Shown in pieces: positions 34,680 through 45,628 of a stretch of 64,000 bases of DNA. This DNA is from Platanthera guangdongensis. Taxonomy: Eukaryota > Streptophyta > Magnoliopsida > Asparagales > Orchidaceae. The position numbers and the translations under genes were made by a program. Numbering within the stretch: position 1 is the first letter of the stretch; each line of letters opens with the position of its first letter. The stretch is taken from assembly GCA_039583875.1 (NCBI GenBank), contig CM077166.1, positions 94,210,094 to 94,274,093 on the forward strand, in the 5' to 3' direction. Below the pieces are notes generated by a model. It made no database searches. It was not told the DNA's origin and saw only the letters and a list, made by a program, of their open reading frames with translations.

Positions 34680-34682
34680 AAC

Positions 34683-36334
34683 TGTTGATGTGCGGAAACG
34701 ACACCTGGGCACAGCTAACACGGATGGGGTGTTCGGTCTCACAGGCTAGGAGAGGAATAGGGATGAAGTAAGCTTCTGAGTGCTCGAGAGTGGAGCAAAC
34801 AACTTGTCAAAGAGGGTTGCGAGCATAGATGAGAGGAGAAGCTTGATCAACAGAGAAGGTTGACCAAGAGAGGAGGAGGAGATTGATCAGGAGCTATCGA
34901 ACAGACGGTTAATATGACGGTTGTGCTTGCAGATTGGGGCCGAGAAGAGCTGAGCCGAGCTAGGCTAGAAGGAGAGAAAGAGAGGGCCGCTAGCAGCGGC
35001 AACAGCAGACTTCGCCCGCCGCGGCTTGAATGCCACTCTTGCGACGGATTTTCCTTTTATTAATAGTGGGAGTTCAACTTCCTAGTACACCTTTACAACA
35101 AAGCAATAAAGGGGTACAAATGGAAGCTGGCGGCTAAGGAGGAGTAATGCCAGAGGAGGCCGCGCGGACTGAAGATCCTAATCTGCAGGCCGCGTGGTTA
35201 AGGGAAAACTGGAGACCGCGCGGACTGTAGATCAGAGGACGGCAGGCTGCGCAACTAAGCAGAGAAGGGAGCGCAGTCTGGGAATCGGAGTCCACAGGAA
35301 ACAATGGCGACGACCCTCCGGGCGACGGTGCGTGCCATATGAGAGGCATGGGGGGCTATTTATAGGCCCGAGGAGGTAACGGCTTGCGGTGACGCTACCC
35401 CCGATGAGACGGTAACTAGAGCGAGATGGAGATGAAGTCCGCTGAGTCCGCAACAGACCGGGCGGACTGGGGCTTGCTTCTGGAGCTGGAGCTGCTGATG
35501 GTGAGCTGGAAGACTCAATGGCGGACTGCAATGCGGGCTCACGGAGTCCTCCACTGCTGAACTGAGAGCTGCAGGGGGATGCAAGCTGAAGAGTCCGCAA
35601 TGAGGGTATGCGTACTGGAACTGCTTTCTGGAAGATTTGCTAAGCAGCGGACTGGAAGGAGTCCGCAACTGCTGACTGAGTCCGCACGAAGGTTGTGGAT
35701 AGAGGAGGAGTTGACCTCACTGCCGCTGAGAAACTGGTGCTGGCTAAGGAATGGGCGGACTGCATAGGGAGTCTGCCAAGTCTGCGGCTGCTGCAAGGCT
35801 GAGTCCGCATATGATGGAGATGGAGAGCCTGGCTGTTGAGGTTGTTGGGGTTCAGCGATGAACGCGGACTGGAAGTTTAGATTGCACTTCAAGTCCGCCC
35901 AGCTTGCGAGGGACTTGGAGTTTGCTGCTGGTCTTGTCGGGTAGCCGGAATTGGAGTACGCGCCTTACAGGCAGACTGAAGGAGTCGGCTGCCTATGCGG
36001 CTGGTGGCAAGGATTGAGCGGCCTGTTACAGGCATGGGCTGATAGTAAGTTGAGTCCGGCAGAGAGAGACCTGCGTACACAACCTCGCGGTTAAGTTGAA
36101 AAGGGGGCGGCCTGCAGAGGCGGACTGTGGAAGCAGTCGGCGGACTCTGCCGACCAAGGAAAGGCGCGCGGCCTGGGGGTCAAGCCGCTGAGACAGCGTA
36201 GGCCGCGCGGCCTGAGCGGACAGAGAATTCTGTCCGCCCAACCTAGGGCATCACGGCCTCCAGGAGGAACCCGGGGCAGGCCGCGATGAGCGAGATGGCT
36301 CCCTTGGGAAGGATCGCCGATTTCGGGGTTAACG
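34683..36334 (-). repeat. 5' LTR of Tat-A
   Basis: 1,652 bp, matching 29458-31101. The last base on the plus strand is G where A would complete the TG..CA end. The minus-strand promoter candidate is TATAAATAGCC (complement of 35355-35365), just upstream of the likely RNA start. GC-rich, with repeated AGTCCGC units; its open frames are not genes. Confidence 0.88.
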
Positions 36335-39300
36335 GTGAACTTGCGAACACCTGCAAAGTTCTGCAAAAGAGAAGATAAGTTAAAGTATATTTAAAATATA
36401 GCTTGATTACCCAAAATGAAATCGCGAACTCCTATTAATCTCTGTCAAAATGATGTTAAAAGAAGGTAAATTTAAAATTTGACCCATGTGCTTGAAGAAA
36501 ACTCGTGAACAACTGCTAATATCTACAAAAAAATAAATCAAAAATCGGTAAATTAAAAATATAACGCGGGTACCTTAAGTGAGCTTGTGAACACTTCCTA
36601 ATTTCTGCAAAAGAGAAGTCAAAAGTAGGTAAATTTAAAAAATAATGCGAGTTTCCAAAGTGAACTAGCAAACACATGCTAATCTCTGGAGAAGAGAAGT
36701 CAAAAGCAGGTAGATTTAAAATATAATTCAACTACCTAATGTTAACTCACGAACACCTGCTAATCTATACAAAAGAGAAGTCAAAACAGGTAAATTTAAA
36801 ATATAACGCGAATACCTGAAGTGAACTCGCGAACACCTGCTAATCTTTTTCAAAGAAATGTTAAAAGACGGTAAATTTAAAATATAATGCGTGTACATAA
36901 AGAAAACTCTTAAACACATCCTAATCTCTGCAAAAGAGAAGTAAAAATAAGGTAAATTTAAAATATAACGCGAGTACCTAAAGTGAACTCGTGAAAACCT
37001 TCAAATCTCTATAAAAGAGAAGTTAAAAGCAGGTAAATTTAAAATATAACGCAAGTACCTCAAGTGAACTCGCGAACACCTGTTATTTACTGCAAAAGGG
37101 ACTCAAAAGAAGGTAAATATAAAATATAACACGAGTACCTAAAGAGATCTCATGAACACACACTAATCTCTGCAAAACCGAAATCAAAAGCAGGTAAATT
37201 TAAAATATAACGCGAGTTCCTGAAGTGAAATTGCATACACTTGCTAATCCTTGTCAAAGAGAAGTCAAAAAAGGTAAATTTAAAATATAACATGACTACC
37301 TGAAGTGAACTCGCGAACACCTGCTAATCCGTGTCAAAGAGATGTCAAAAGAAGGTAAATTTAAAATATAACGCAAGAGTCTAAAAAAACTCGCAAACAT
37401 CTGCCAATCTCTGCAAAAGAGAACTCAAAAGCAGGTAAATTTAAAATATAATGTGAGTACCTTAAGTGATCTTGTGAACACCTGCTAATATGTGCAAAAG
37501 AGAAGTCAAAAGCAGGTAAATTTAAAATATAACGCAAATTCCTGAAGTGAACTGTCGAACACGTGTTAATCTATGCAAAGAGATGACAAAAGTATGTAAA
37601 TTTAAAATATAATGTGATTACCTGATGTGAACTCATGAACACCTGCTAATCCCTACAAAAGAGAAGTCAAAACAAGTAAATTTGAAATATAACGCGAGTA
37701 CCTGAAGTTTACTCGTGAACACCTGCTAATCTCTATCAAAGAGATGTTAAATGAAGGTAAATTTGAAATATAATGCGAGTACATAGAGAAAACCCACGAA
37801 CACTTGCTAATATCTACAGAAGAGAAGTAAAAAGTAGGTAAATTTAAATATAACGCGAGTACCTGAAGTGAACTCGTGAACACCTGCTAATCTTTGCAAA
37901 AGAGATGTCAAAAGTTGTAAATTTAAAATATAATATGAGTATCTTAAGTGAACCCACGAAAACCTGTTAATCTCTACAAAGGAGAACTCAAAAGCATGTA
38001 AATTAAAAATATAATGTAAGTGTCTGCAGTGAACTCGTGAATACCTACTAATCTCTACAAAAGAGAAGTCAAATGCATGTAAATTTAAAATATAATGTAA
38101 GTACCTGAATTGAACTTGCGAACACCTGCTAATCTTTGCAAATAAGAACTCTAAAGTAGATAAATTAAAAATATAACGATAGTACCTGAATTAAACTCAA
38201 GAATACCTACTAATCTCCCCAATGGAGAAGTCCAAAGTAGATAAATTTAAAATATAAAGCTATTACCTATAGTGAACTCGCGAACACCTTCTAATCTCTA
38301 CAAAAGAGAAGTCAAAAGCAGATAAATTTTTAAATATAACGTGAGTTCCTGAAGTGTACTCACGAACACCTACTAATGTCTGTCAAAGAGATGCAAAAGA
38401 AGGTAAATTTAAAATAAAATGCAAGAGCCTGAAGAAAACTCGCGAATAACTGCTAATCTTTGCAAAAGAGAAGTCCAAAGCTGGTAAATTTAAAATAAAA
38501 TACGAGTACCTTAATTTTGCTTGCGAAGACCTACTAATATGTGCAAAAGCGAAGTTAAAAGCATGTAAATTTAAAATGACACGAGTTTCTGAAGTGAACT
38601 AGCGAACAACTGCTAATCTCAAAAAAGAGAAGTCAAAAATAGGTAAATTTAATATATAATGCGAGTACCTGATGTGAACTCACGAATCTGATAATCTCTA
38701 CAAAAGAGAAGTCAAAACCATGTAAATTTAAAATATAACATGAGTACCTGAAGTGAACTCACGAACACCTGCTAATCTCTATCAAAGAGATGTTAAAAGA
38801 AGTTAAATTTTAAATATAATGCGAGTACATAAAGAAAACCGTGAACACCTGCTAATCTCTGCAAAATAGAAGTCAAAATCTTGTAAATTTTAAATAAAAC
38901 TCGAGTAGTTGAATTGAACTTGCGAACAATTGCAAATCTCTATAAAAGAGAAGTCAACAGCAGGTAAATTTATTATATAAAACAAGAAACTGAAGGGAAC
39001 TCGCAGACACCTGCTAATCTCTCCCAAAGAGAAGTCAAAAAAAGGTAAATTTAAAATTTAACACGAGTAGCTTATGTGAACATGTGAAGACCTGCTAATA
39101 TCTGCAAAAGAGAAGTCAAAATCACGTAAATTTAAAATATAACGCAAGTACCTAAAGTGAACATGCGAACCCCTACAAATCTGTGCAAAGAAGAAGTCAA
39201 AACTGTTAAATTTAAAATACAATGCAAGTACCTGAAGTGAACTCGCGAACATCTGCTAATCTCTACAAAAGAGAAGCCAAAAGAGGATAAATTTAAAATA

Positions 39301-39930
39301 TAACATGAGTACCTGAATTGAACTCGTGAACACCTACTAATCTCTGCAAAGGAGAAGTGAAAACAGGTAAATTTAAAATATAACGCGAGTACCTGAAGTG
39401 AATTCGCAAACACCTACTAATCTTTGCAAAAGAGAAGACAAAAATAGGTAAATTAAAAATATAACGCGAGTAACTGAATTGAACTTGCAAACACATGCTA
39501 ATCACTTGAAAAGAGAAGTCAAAAGCTGATAATTTTAAAATATAATGGGAGTACCTGACGTGAACTCGTGAACACCTGCTAATCTCTGCAAAAGAGAAGT
39601 CAAAATTGGTAAATTTAAAATATAACGTGAGTATCTTAAGTGTCATTGTATACACCTGCTAATCCCAGCCAAAGAGAAGTCAAAAAAGGTAAAATTTTAA
39701 ATACAATGCTACTACCTGAAGTGAACTCGCGAACACCTGCTAATCTCTGTAAAAGAGAAGTCAAAAGCAGGAAAATTTAAAACATAATGCAAGTATCTAA
39801 ATTAAACTCCCGAACACCAACAAATCTCTAGAAAGGAGAAGTGAAAAGCTGGAAAATTCAAAATATAATGCGAGCACCTGAAGTGAACTAGCGAATACTT
39901 GCTAATATTTATTATATAAGTGAAGAGCTC
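36335..39930 (+). repeat. 81-bp satellite, block 4
   Basis: About 44 monomers after Tat-A. A higher-order arrangement is visible: the variant GCAAGAG(T/C)CT..AAAAAACTCGC occurs at 37373 and again at 38421, and GAGTACATA(G/A)AGAAAAC near 37788 and 38824. The monomers between keep the same order, giving a period of about 1.04-1.05 kb (13 monomers). The last monomer fades at 39906-39930. Confidence 0.93.
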
Positions 39931-42900
39931 AAACCCCAAGGTTTAACATTTTAATACGAAAATAACCTTATAAAAAACATATTATTTTTAAAATTTACAG
40001 GGTAAAGTGTCATTTGGTTATCCAGCTTAATCTTGGCATTTTACTGCTCGGTTTTGGCGATTTCCAGCTCGCACAAGCCAATTTATCCTCGACTGCTCGT
40101 CGTCGTATGGATTAAATCACGCAGACCTCCTCCTCCTCGGAAAAACAATGATCGCTAAAACTCTCCTTCATAGCTCCTCCACCGCCGCACCTCCTCCACA
40201 ACTCCTCTTCCACAGCTCCTCTTTCAAAAAGAGGCCGATCATTGGCGAATAGCTCTGACTACCGCTATAAAGAAATGATCCTATTTGACTTCTTCCATAG
40301 GTCGACGCGATCTTCTTCAATGGATACACTTATACTCCACGAAACTCTGGCATCAAAAGATCGATCGACTCTGAAGACCTACCCAACACCATGCCCTTCA
40401 AACCTCCGGAAGATCCTTCTACTCCAACATTACTCTCATCTTCTCACTACTTACTCATGACATCTTTTGCATATGACTTCTCACTACTCCTTTAGGCCAA
40501 GTCATTCTCACGACCAACTCTATATTTGATCGACAAAGACATCTCTATTGACACACACTTTGTCTATAGGTTGGTGGTGGCCTCCTATTTGTTATAACTC
40601 TAGCTTTTCTGTGGATCATACCTTCTTTGTTTCTGTCTTCCTGTCCATAGAGGCCCTGAAGAAGTTGAGCAGAAGAAGCCTTCGCTTCCAACTCTTCCGA
40701 GAGGGTAAGCTCTTCACAGTAAATTATTTTGGCTGTTATCTTTCGTCATTCACAAAAAAATTATGATTCTATTGCATCTAACAGTGATGTATATTGAAGT
40801 TACTTTAAAAAATAATGTTTTCCCCTATTGTGCGTGTGTTGTTTGTTCTAACTTGATCTTCCAAGATGTGTGAAAAAATTAGCTAGATCAGTGTCTCTTT
40901 AACTGTGATTAGGAACTTAGGGAGGAAGGAAAATAGTATTTAGGACAGAGAAGAAAATTGAGTTTTGTACTAAATTTTCTTTTAATTGAGAGTTATAAGG
41001 AAATTATTTGTTTTAGGAATGCAGTTATAGGATCGCAAAGAAATTAATTTGTAATTTTACTGAACTCTTTCTATTTTTGTCTTATGCACGCGGTTATAGG
41101 ATCGCGTAGTTGGATGGTTCTCTTATACTTATTTTTTTCTCCGACTCATTTAGCACAAAATCAATTTCTAAAAGTCTCATTCCACTAATAAGAGCTATTG
41201 ATTTTTATATTTACATTTCCTCATAGTCAATGACATTTATTCGTTCCACCTCCTGATGTCAATTTTTTCTTGGTTTGCATTCATTAAATATAATTACTAC
41301 CAAAAATACAATTTAACAATCCTTTGCTTCAGGCTTGCTATGAGAAATAAATAATAAAATATAACCATTCTCAAGCAATCAAATTTCTCTTTCTACTATT
41401 TAATTCTGTTAAAACCTTTATGATATCTAATGCATGAGCCAAGAAACCATTTCAAGCTATTTTTGTTCAAACCCGAGTTCCCATTCAAAGAAGACGTGTC
41501 ACAAGAATTAAAAAGGGTATCCTCAGTTCAAAATTTTAATCCTATAATGTTTTGTAATTTGTTGTCATCTGCTTCAGCACTATCCATCCACTCCAGGGTT
41601 AGCTCAAACTTTTTATGTTGTAGTTTACTTTTAGAGCAGCATTATTCTTCATGAACATTTTGTCTCAACTCCGTTGTTTTATGAATGTGATAGCTTTGAT
41701 TTTAGAGATTTGTCAATTGTTTTGGATTTTTTAATTGTATATAGGTGCAATTTGCCATAAAAAAAGCCTAAGCATGCTTAGATCCAAAACAAAGGCTGAG
41801 TACTCTTTACTCTTTATGGTTTTGAATATTTTAAACCTAAGTATCTCCTACAAAATTCAATGCAGTTGGAAATTCAACACAGTTGGACCTACAAATTCTG
41901 AGTACTCTTTGATTTCTATTTTTTGCCATGAATTTGATCTCATGGCATTGTAATCAGATCAAGTTTTTTCTTTTTATTATAGTTTTTTGCTTCTACAATA
42001 TCCTCTTTGCTATATTTAATTTTTTAACTTCTCCTATGTTTTAATTTCTTTGTTGTGTTTCCCATTTCCATTTCTGCTATGTAATAATTTTTTGTCTTCC
42101 ATCTGAAGTGCATTACATGAAGAATTTAATTTTCCCACTTCCACCTGAAGTGTGCCATATGCAGAATCAACCCAGCACTAAACTTCATACAGAATGCCCA
42201 CATCTTACTATTATTGGGTAGAATCATTAATTCTAATACGTAATAAGCATAACTACAAAAAAATGTTTTGGGTCATACCATGAAAGCATACTACTTCAGG
42301 TTTGCTGTTAATATTTGTAATCAACCCGGCTTTATTTGCATTCCTATTTCCTACCGTTTCATCTATAATATAGTCATAATGAGGATCAATGAACACCGTA
42401 CCATGTATCAGGATTTCTTGGAGAGGCAGCTGAGGATTGTGGTTGCTGTGGGGATCATTTCACAATGGACTATTGGAGCCGTTCCATTAGAGGCTGAAAC
42501 TGTGACCCAGAATCTGAATGAGTAGGTTTATGTGTGTCACATGTGGTATAGACTATTTAGGGGAGAAGACAGATCAAACATAAGATTTTAGTGCAGCGAG
42601 ATATGTCTTATTGATCCCATTTCTTGCTAACTGTAATCCACGAAGTTTTGGAAGAACACAAATGGTTCTCGGATCGCTCCTTGAAGGAAGGCGAATATAT
42701 AATGAAATTTATATCAGCTTTTGAGAGTTGTATGTATGTAATCACCATGATCAACCTCTGTAGTGTATTCTGAAGCAGGTATTTATGAGCCTTGTTTCAT
42801 TATAAGTAGGTGTAAAGCTTTCCCATAATCTTTATTTTCATCTTGGATTTTCACCAATTTTACTGTTGTTGTTTTTTGAATGTCTATTATGTTTTCATTA

Positions 42901-43547
42901 CTCTATACTTTTATTATTTATTGAGTTAGATTTTCTAAATTTCATGTATAAGTTGAGACATATTAAGCTAGTTGATATGATTAGATCAGATTATATATCA
43001 TGGTCAATCATATTAAGCTATTTGATTAGATTAGATCGGAGTAAATATCACAATCGTCCATTCAATTTTTGTCGACCTAGCAGTCTTTATGAGACAATTT
43101 TTTGTGGGTTTTGTAGTGTGGCCCTAATATATGAAGTTGCAATGTTGATTGCTTAACATCTCTTTAGTTCATGAAATATCTTTGGTAGTTTGGTTTCAAT
43201 AAAATTTAAATTGGTTCCATTTTCACATATCATTTATTCATGCCTAGAAATAGAAGAAAATGAAGTTATCTACCATTGTTTACCTTTCCTAAATTAGCTA
43301 GAGGATTTTGGGAGTTGATATCTACTATGATTTGCACAAGTATTATGTTTTTAGTGAATTCTTTCCTATTTTTTCTATTTTTTCTTATCTTTTATTTATT
43401 CTATATTTTTGTTTTTGGTATTAAAGCAAAGATCTGTTACAATCTATTTTTCTGAAGTGCATGAATAGAATGTTTGTGTGGCTGCTTGATTTTTATTATC
43501 ATCTTTGGGTTCTATTTGATCATTCCTTTTTCTAATTTGCCGACCTA
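39931..43547. other. AT-rich non-satellite segment, no gene recognised
   Basis: Breaks the satellite within a monomer. Sequence is AT-rich with long T-runs and looks like intron or intergenic DNA. A CT-rich stretch with CTCCTCC units lies at 40120-40240. Short open frames (40242-40460, 42268-42525, 42866-43156) show no domain I recognise. I see no LTR, terminal inverted repeat or polyA tail that would define a transposon. It could be captured gene fragments, a decayed element or non-coding transcript DNA. Confidence 0.4.
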
Positions 43548-44155
43548 TGTCGATTGATGCCTCACACGACGATTATCCCCACTATCGCCGAATGTTATCA
43601 CCGTCTCTGAATATCATCGTCGTCACTGAATGTCACCTCCCCCGCACGGGATCGCTGCCCATGACTGATGTCGCTTGGCACGACAGATGTCGCCGCCCAC
43701 GAACAATTACTTCATCCACGGCCGAAGTCTCCGCCCACAACAGATTTCCCCGCTCACGTCTGATGTTGCCTCCAATGATCGATGTCTCTGCCCATGTCCA
43801 ATGATGCTGCCCACGAACAATATCATCGCTCACGACTAATGTTCCAACCCACGACAAATGTCACCCTCACGACCAATATCACCACACATGACACATGTTT
43901 TCGCCCACGACCAATGTCTCCCCGATGTCCAGTATCGCCCCCACGATGAATGTCGCACCCACGATGAATATAGTCCCCCCGACGAATGTCTCCCCCCCCC
44001 CGACGAATGTCTCCGCCACGATGAATGTCTCCCCCATGAAGAATATTGCACCCACGACCAATGACGCCCCCATGACAAATGTCCACCCCATGACAAATGT
44101 CGCCCCCTCAATAAATGTCTCACCCACAATGATTGTTACCTGCACGACGTCCCCA
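43548..44155. repeat. 18-bp minisatellite (ACGATGAATGTCGCCCCC type)
   Basis: Degenerate tandem repeat with units such as CACGATGAATGTCGCACC. It is clearest at 43840-44140 and looser before that. Because 18 bp is six codons, open frames with six-residue periods appear in several frames on both strands; none is supported as a gene. Confidence 0.85.
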
Positions 44156-44213
44156 TACCCGATTTCTTATGTATAGAAAGGGAAGTCAAAAGTAGGTAAA
44201 TTTAAAACATAAC
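44156..44213 (+). repeat. Satellite fragment left of Tat-B LTR copy 1
   Basis: GAAGTCAAAAGTAGGTAAAT and the following TTAAAACATAAC are the 3' half of an 81-bp monomer. The array that stopped near 39930 resumes here at nearly the same monomer position and is cut again at 44213. Confidence 0.85.
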
Positions 44214-44590
44214 TGATGACCCTAAAATCCGCAAAGCAGTCTGCTTAGTCATTAGGTCTCCGCGAACTAGATCCCGAGGTCACGGAATTATCCAGATCCG
44301 AAAGTGCCCAAGCCTTGATCTCAATCTCACGAACTGAGTAGGTCGCCATCTGGAGCATTAGATAGGATCGGCAGTCCTCCCAGTTCGATGCCTTTCCAGT
44401 GGCAAATCAAGTTGATGGACAAAGGTTGTGAGACCAAGTCCGCGCCATCCTGAGCAGACTCGCGAGCTTGCCTCTTCTCTTCTTCAATTTCCCGTCACCA
44501 TTGTCAGGTTCTCTTATACTTGGGGAAGCCGGTAATGCCCACCGATTATGAATTTTTCCTGCACGAGGTCCACCATGCACAACTGCTTGT
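44214..44590 (+). repeat. Partial Tat-B LTR, copy 1
   Basis: Starts TGATGACCCTAAAATCCGC and matches the start of the LTR at 44635 for about 370 bp (AATTATCCAGATC, GAAAGTGCCCAA, TTTCCCGTCACCA and others shared). It then stops before the promoter part. Both copies start at the same satellite junction (..ATAAC then TG), so this is better explained by a tandem duplication than by two independent insertions. Confidence 0.75.
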
Positions 44591-44634
44591 CTATGAAAAT
44601 GGGAAGTCAAAAGCGGGTAAATTTAAAATATAAC
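44591..44634 (+). repeat. Satellite fragment between the two Tat-B LTR copies
   Basis: GGGAAGTCAAAAGCGGGTAA and the following ATTTAAAATATAAC are a monomer 3' half identical in phase to 44170-44213. It was carried along in the duplication. Confidence 0.85.
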
Positions 44635-45315
44635 TGTTAAACCTAAAATCCACAAAGTAGTCTGCTCAGTAAGTAGGTCTCCACGGACTAGATCATGAGG
44701 CCGTGGAATTATCCAGATCTGAAAGTGCCCAATCCTTGGTCTCAATCTCGTGAACTAAGCAGGTCACCATCAACATCGGTGGATAGGATCGGTAGTCTGC
44801 GCAGGTCGATGCCTTTCTAGTGGCAGATCAAGGAGAAGGCCCCAGGTTATGAGACCAAGTCAGCACCACCCAAAGCGAACTCACGAACTCGCCTCTTCGC
44901 TTCTTATATTTCCCGTCACCACTGCCCAGATCTCTTATACCACGGGAAACTGGTAATTTTTGCCCTGCCCATTTAGGCAGGTCCCCGAGCACATAAATTG
45001 TGGGCAGCACACCCAAAGCACGCTTAATTGAGCCTAGGAGCCCCCTGATTAAAGGCTGCAGACTTGATTTTCAGGCTTTGCGAACTGTTGCTCGCATAGC
45101 TCGACATTTTTTACCTTTCCTTATAATAACCTTCAATTAGTAAAGGGAAAGCACGTCGCAATAGTGGCATTTGTCGAGGCGAGTGATGTCTGGTGTTGTC
45201 CGTGATCTGCAGCTCTTTCTCTCTCTGTCCTCGTCCGCCGGTAAGCATTTACTTGCAGTTTTCTCACCCTCTTTTCTATTTTGCAGGAATTAGAAGCACA
45301 TTTCGTGTATCAACA
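44635..45315 (+). repeat. 5' LTR of Tat-B
   Basis: About 681 bp, from TGTTAAACC to CGTGTATCAACA. The end matches the sense-strand LTR end of Tat-A and Tat-C (CGTGCATCAACA). The middle (CTGCCCATTTAGGCAGG, then CCCCGAGCACATAAATTG near 44990) corresponds to the reverse complement of the Tat-C LTR promoter region, with ATAAAT as the likely TATA box. Directly followed by a tRNA-Phe-like site. Confidence 0.75.
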
Positions 45316-45317
45316 TA

Positions 45318-45340
45318 AAACATGCGACCTTCATATTCAA
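45318..45340 (+). other. Primer-binding-site candidate of Tat-B: internal tRNA-Phe match
   Basis: AAACATGCGACCTTCATATT lies a few bases after the LTR. It matches the complement of tRNA-Phe (AACACGCGACCTTCAGATC) with two or three changes, one of them a C-to-T at a CpG. Same place as in Tat-A and Tat-C. Confidence 0.55.
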
Positions 45341-45366
45341 GCAGCAGTGAAAATCCTCGGATAGCA

Positions 45367-45628
45367 ATGTCAGAGTGCAAGTATTCTTACCGCCTAGCTT
45401 GCTCTGACCGCTCGAGCTCTTCAGATTCCTTGTGGTATGTGCTTGATCGATCCTGCAAGGAAGCCGAGCAAGCTCGAAGAGAGACTAACCAGCTTCTCGA
45501 TGCACACAACCAGGCCTTAACTGTGCTTACCCAGCAGTTAACGCACCTACCCGCAGCAACCCTAGTGAATACGCCAGCTCGCTCGGTGCCAGCAAAAACA
45601 CCATATCAATCAGCCCATCCACTCATTC
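45367..45628 (+). pseudogene. gag: Tat-B gag N-terminus, split by Gypsy-2
   Basis: Starts at ATG 45367 (MSECKYSY), matching the MSDHQ.. start of Tat-A gag in distance from the LTR. It has the same N-terminal pattern (LWYVLDRSCKEAEQARRE, then a Thr/Pro/Ala-rich linker). The frame is cut at 45628 by insertion of Gypsy-2. After the insertion (63861 onward, once the CATTC duplication is discounted) the same frame stays open to the window end. Insertion disrupts Gag; whether the rest of Tat-B was intact cannot be seen. Confidence 0.7.

Larger units (their letters stand above)
29458..36334 (-). mobile_element. Tat-A: Tat-like gypsy element, gag only, minus strand
   Basis: 6,877 bp inserted in satellite with a 5-bp duplication GTGAA (29453-29457 and 36335-36339). 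LTRs at 29458-31101 and 34683-36334. Read on the minus strand: LTR, tRNA-Phe-like primer site, gag, unassigned stretch, 86-bp tandem subrepeats, purine tract, LTR. I see no protease, RT, RNase H or integrase, so it is non-autonomous or deleted. Gag type, LTR promoter layout and tandem repeats near the 3' LTR point to the Tat (Ty3/gypsy) group. Confidence 0.85.

Noticed and set aside
34640..34682. A tRNA-Phe gene, because of the 19-base match.
   Set aside because: Only the anticodon 3' side to T-loop segment is present; the acceptor stem, D-arm and remaining T-arm are absent. The position next to the LTR explains it better as a primer site.
42268..42525. Possible host gene exon (85 codons).
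   Set aside because: No recognised domain, no convincing neighbouring exons in compatible phase, and no similarity I can name; too weak to call.
44407..44610. Minus-strand frames at 44407-44610 and 44828-45016 with similar peptides.
   Set aside because: The similarity comes from the duplicated LTR DNA; they are not independent coding evidence.
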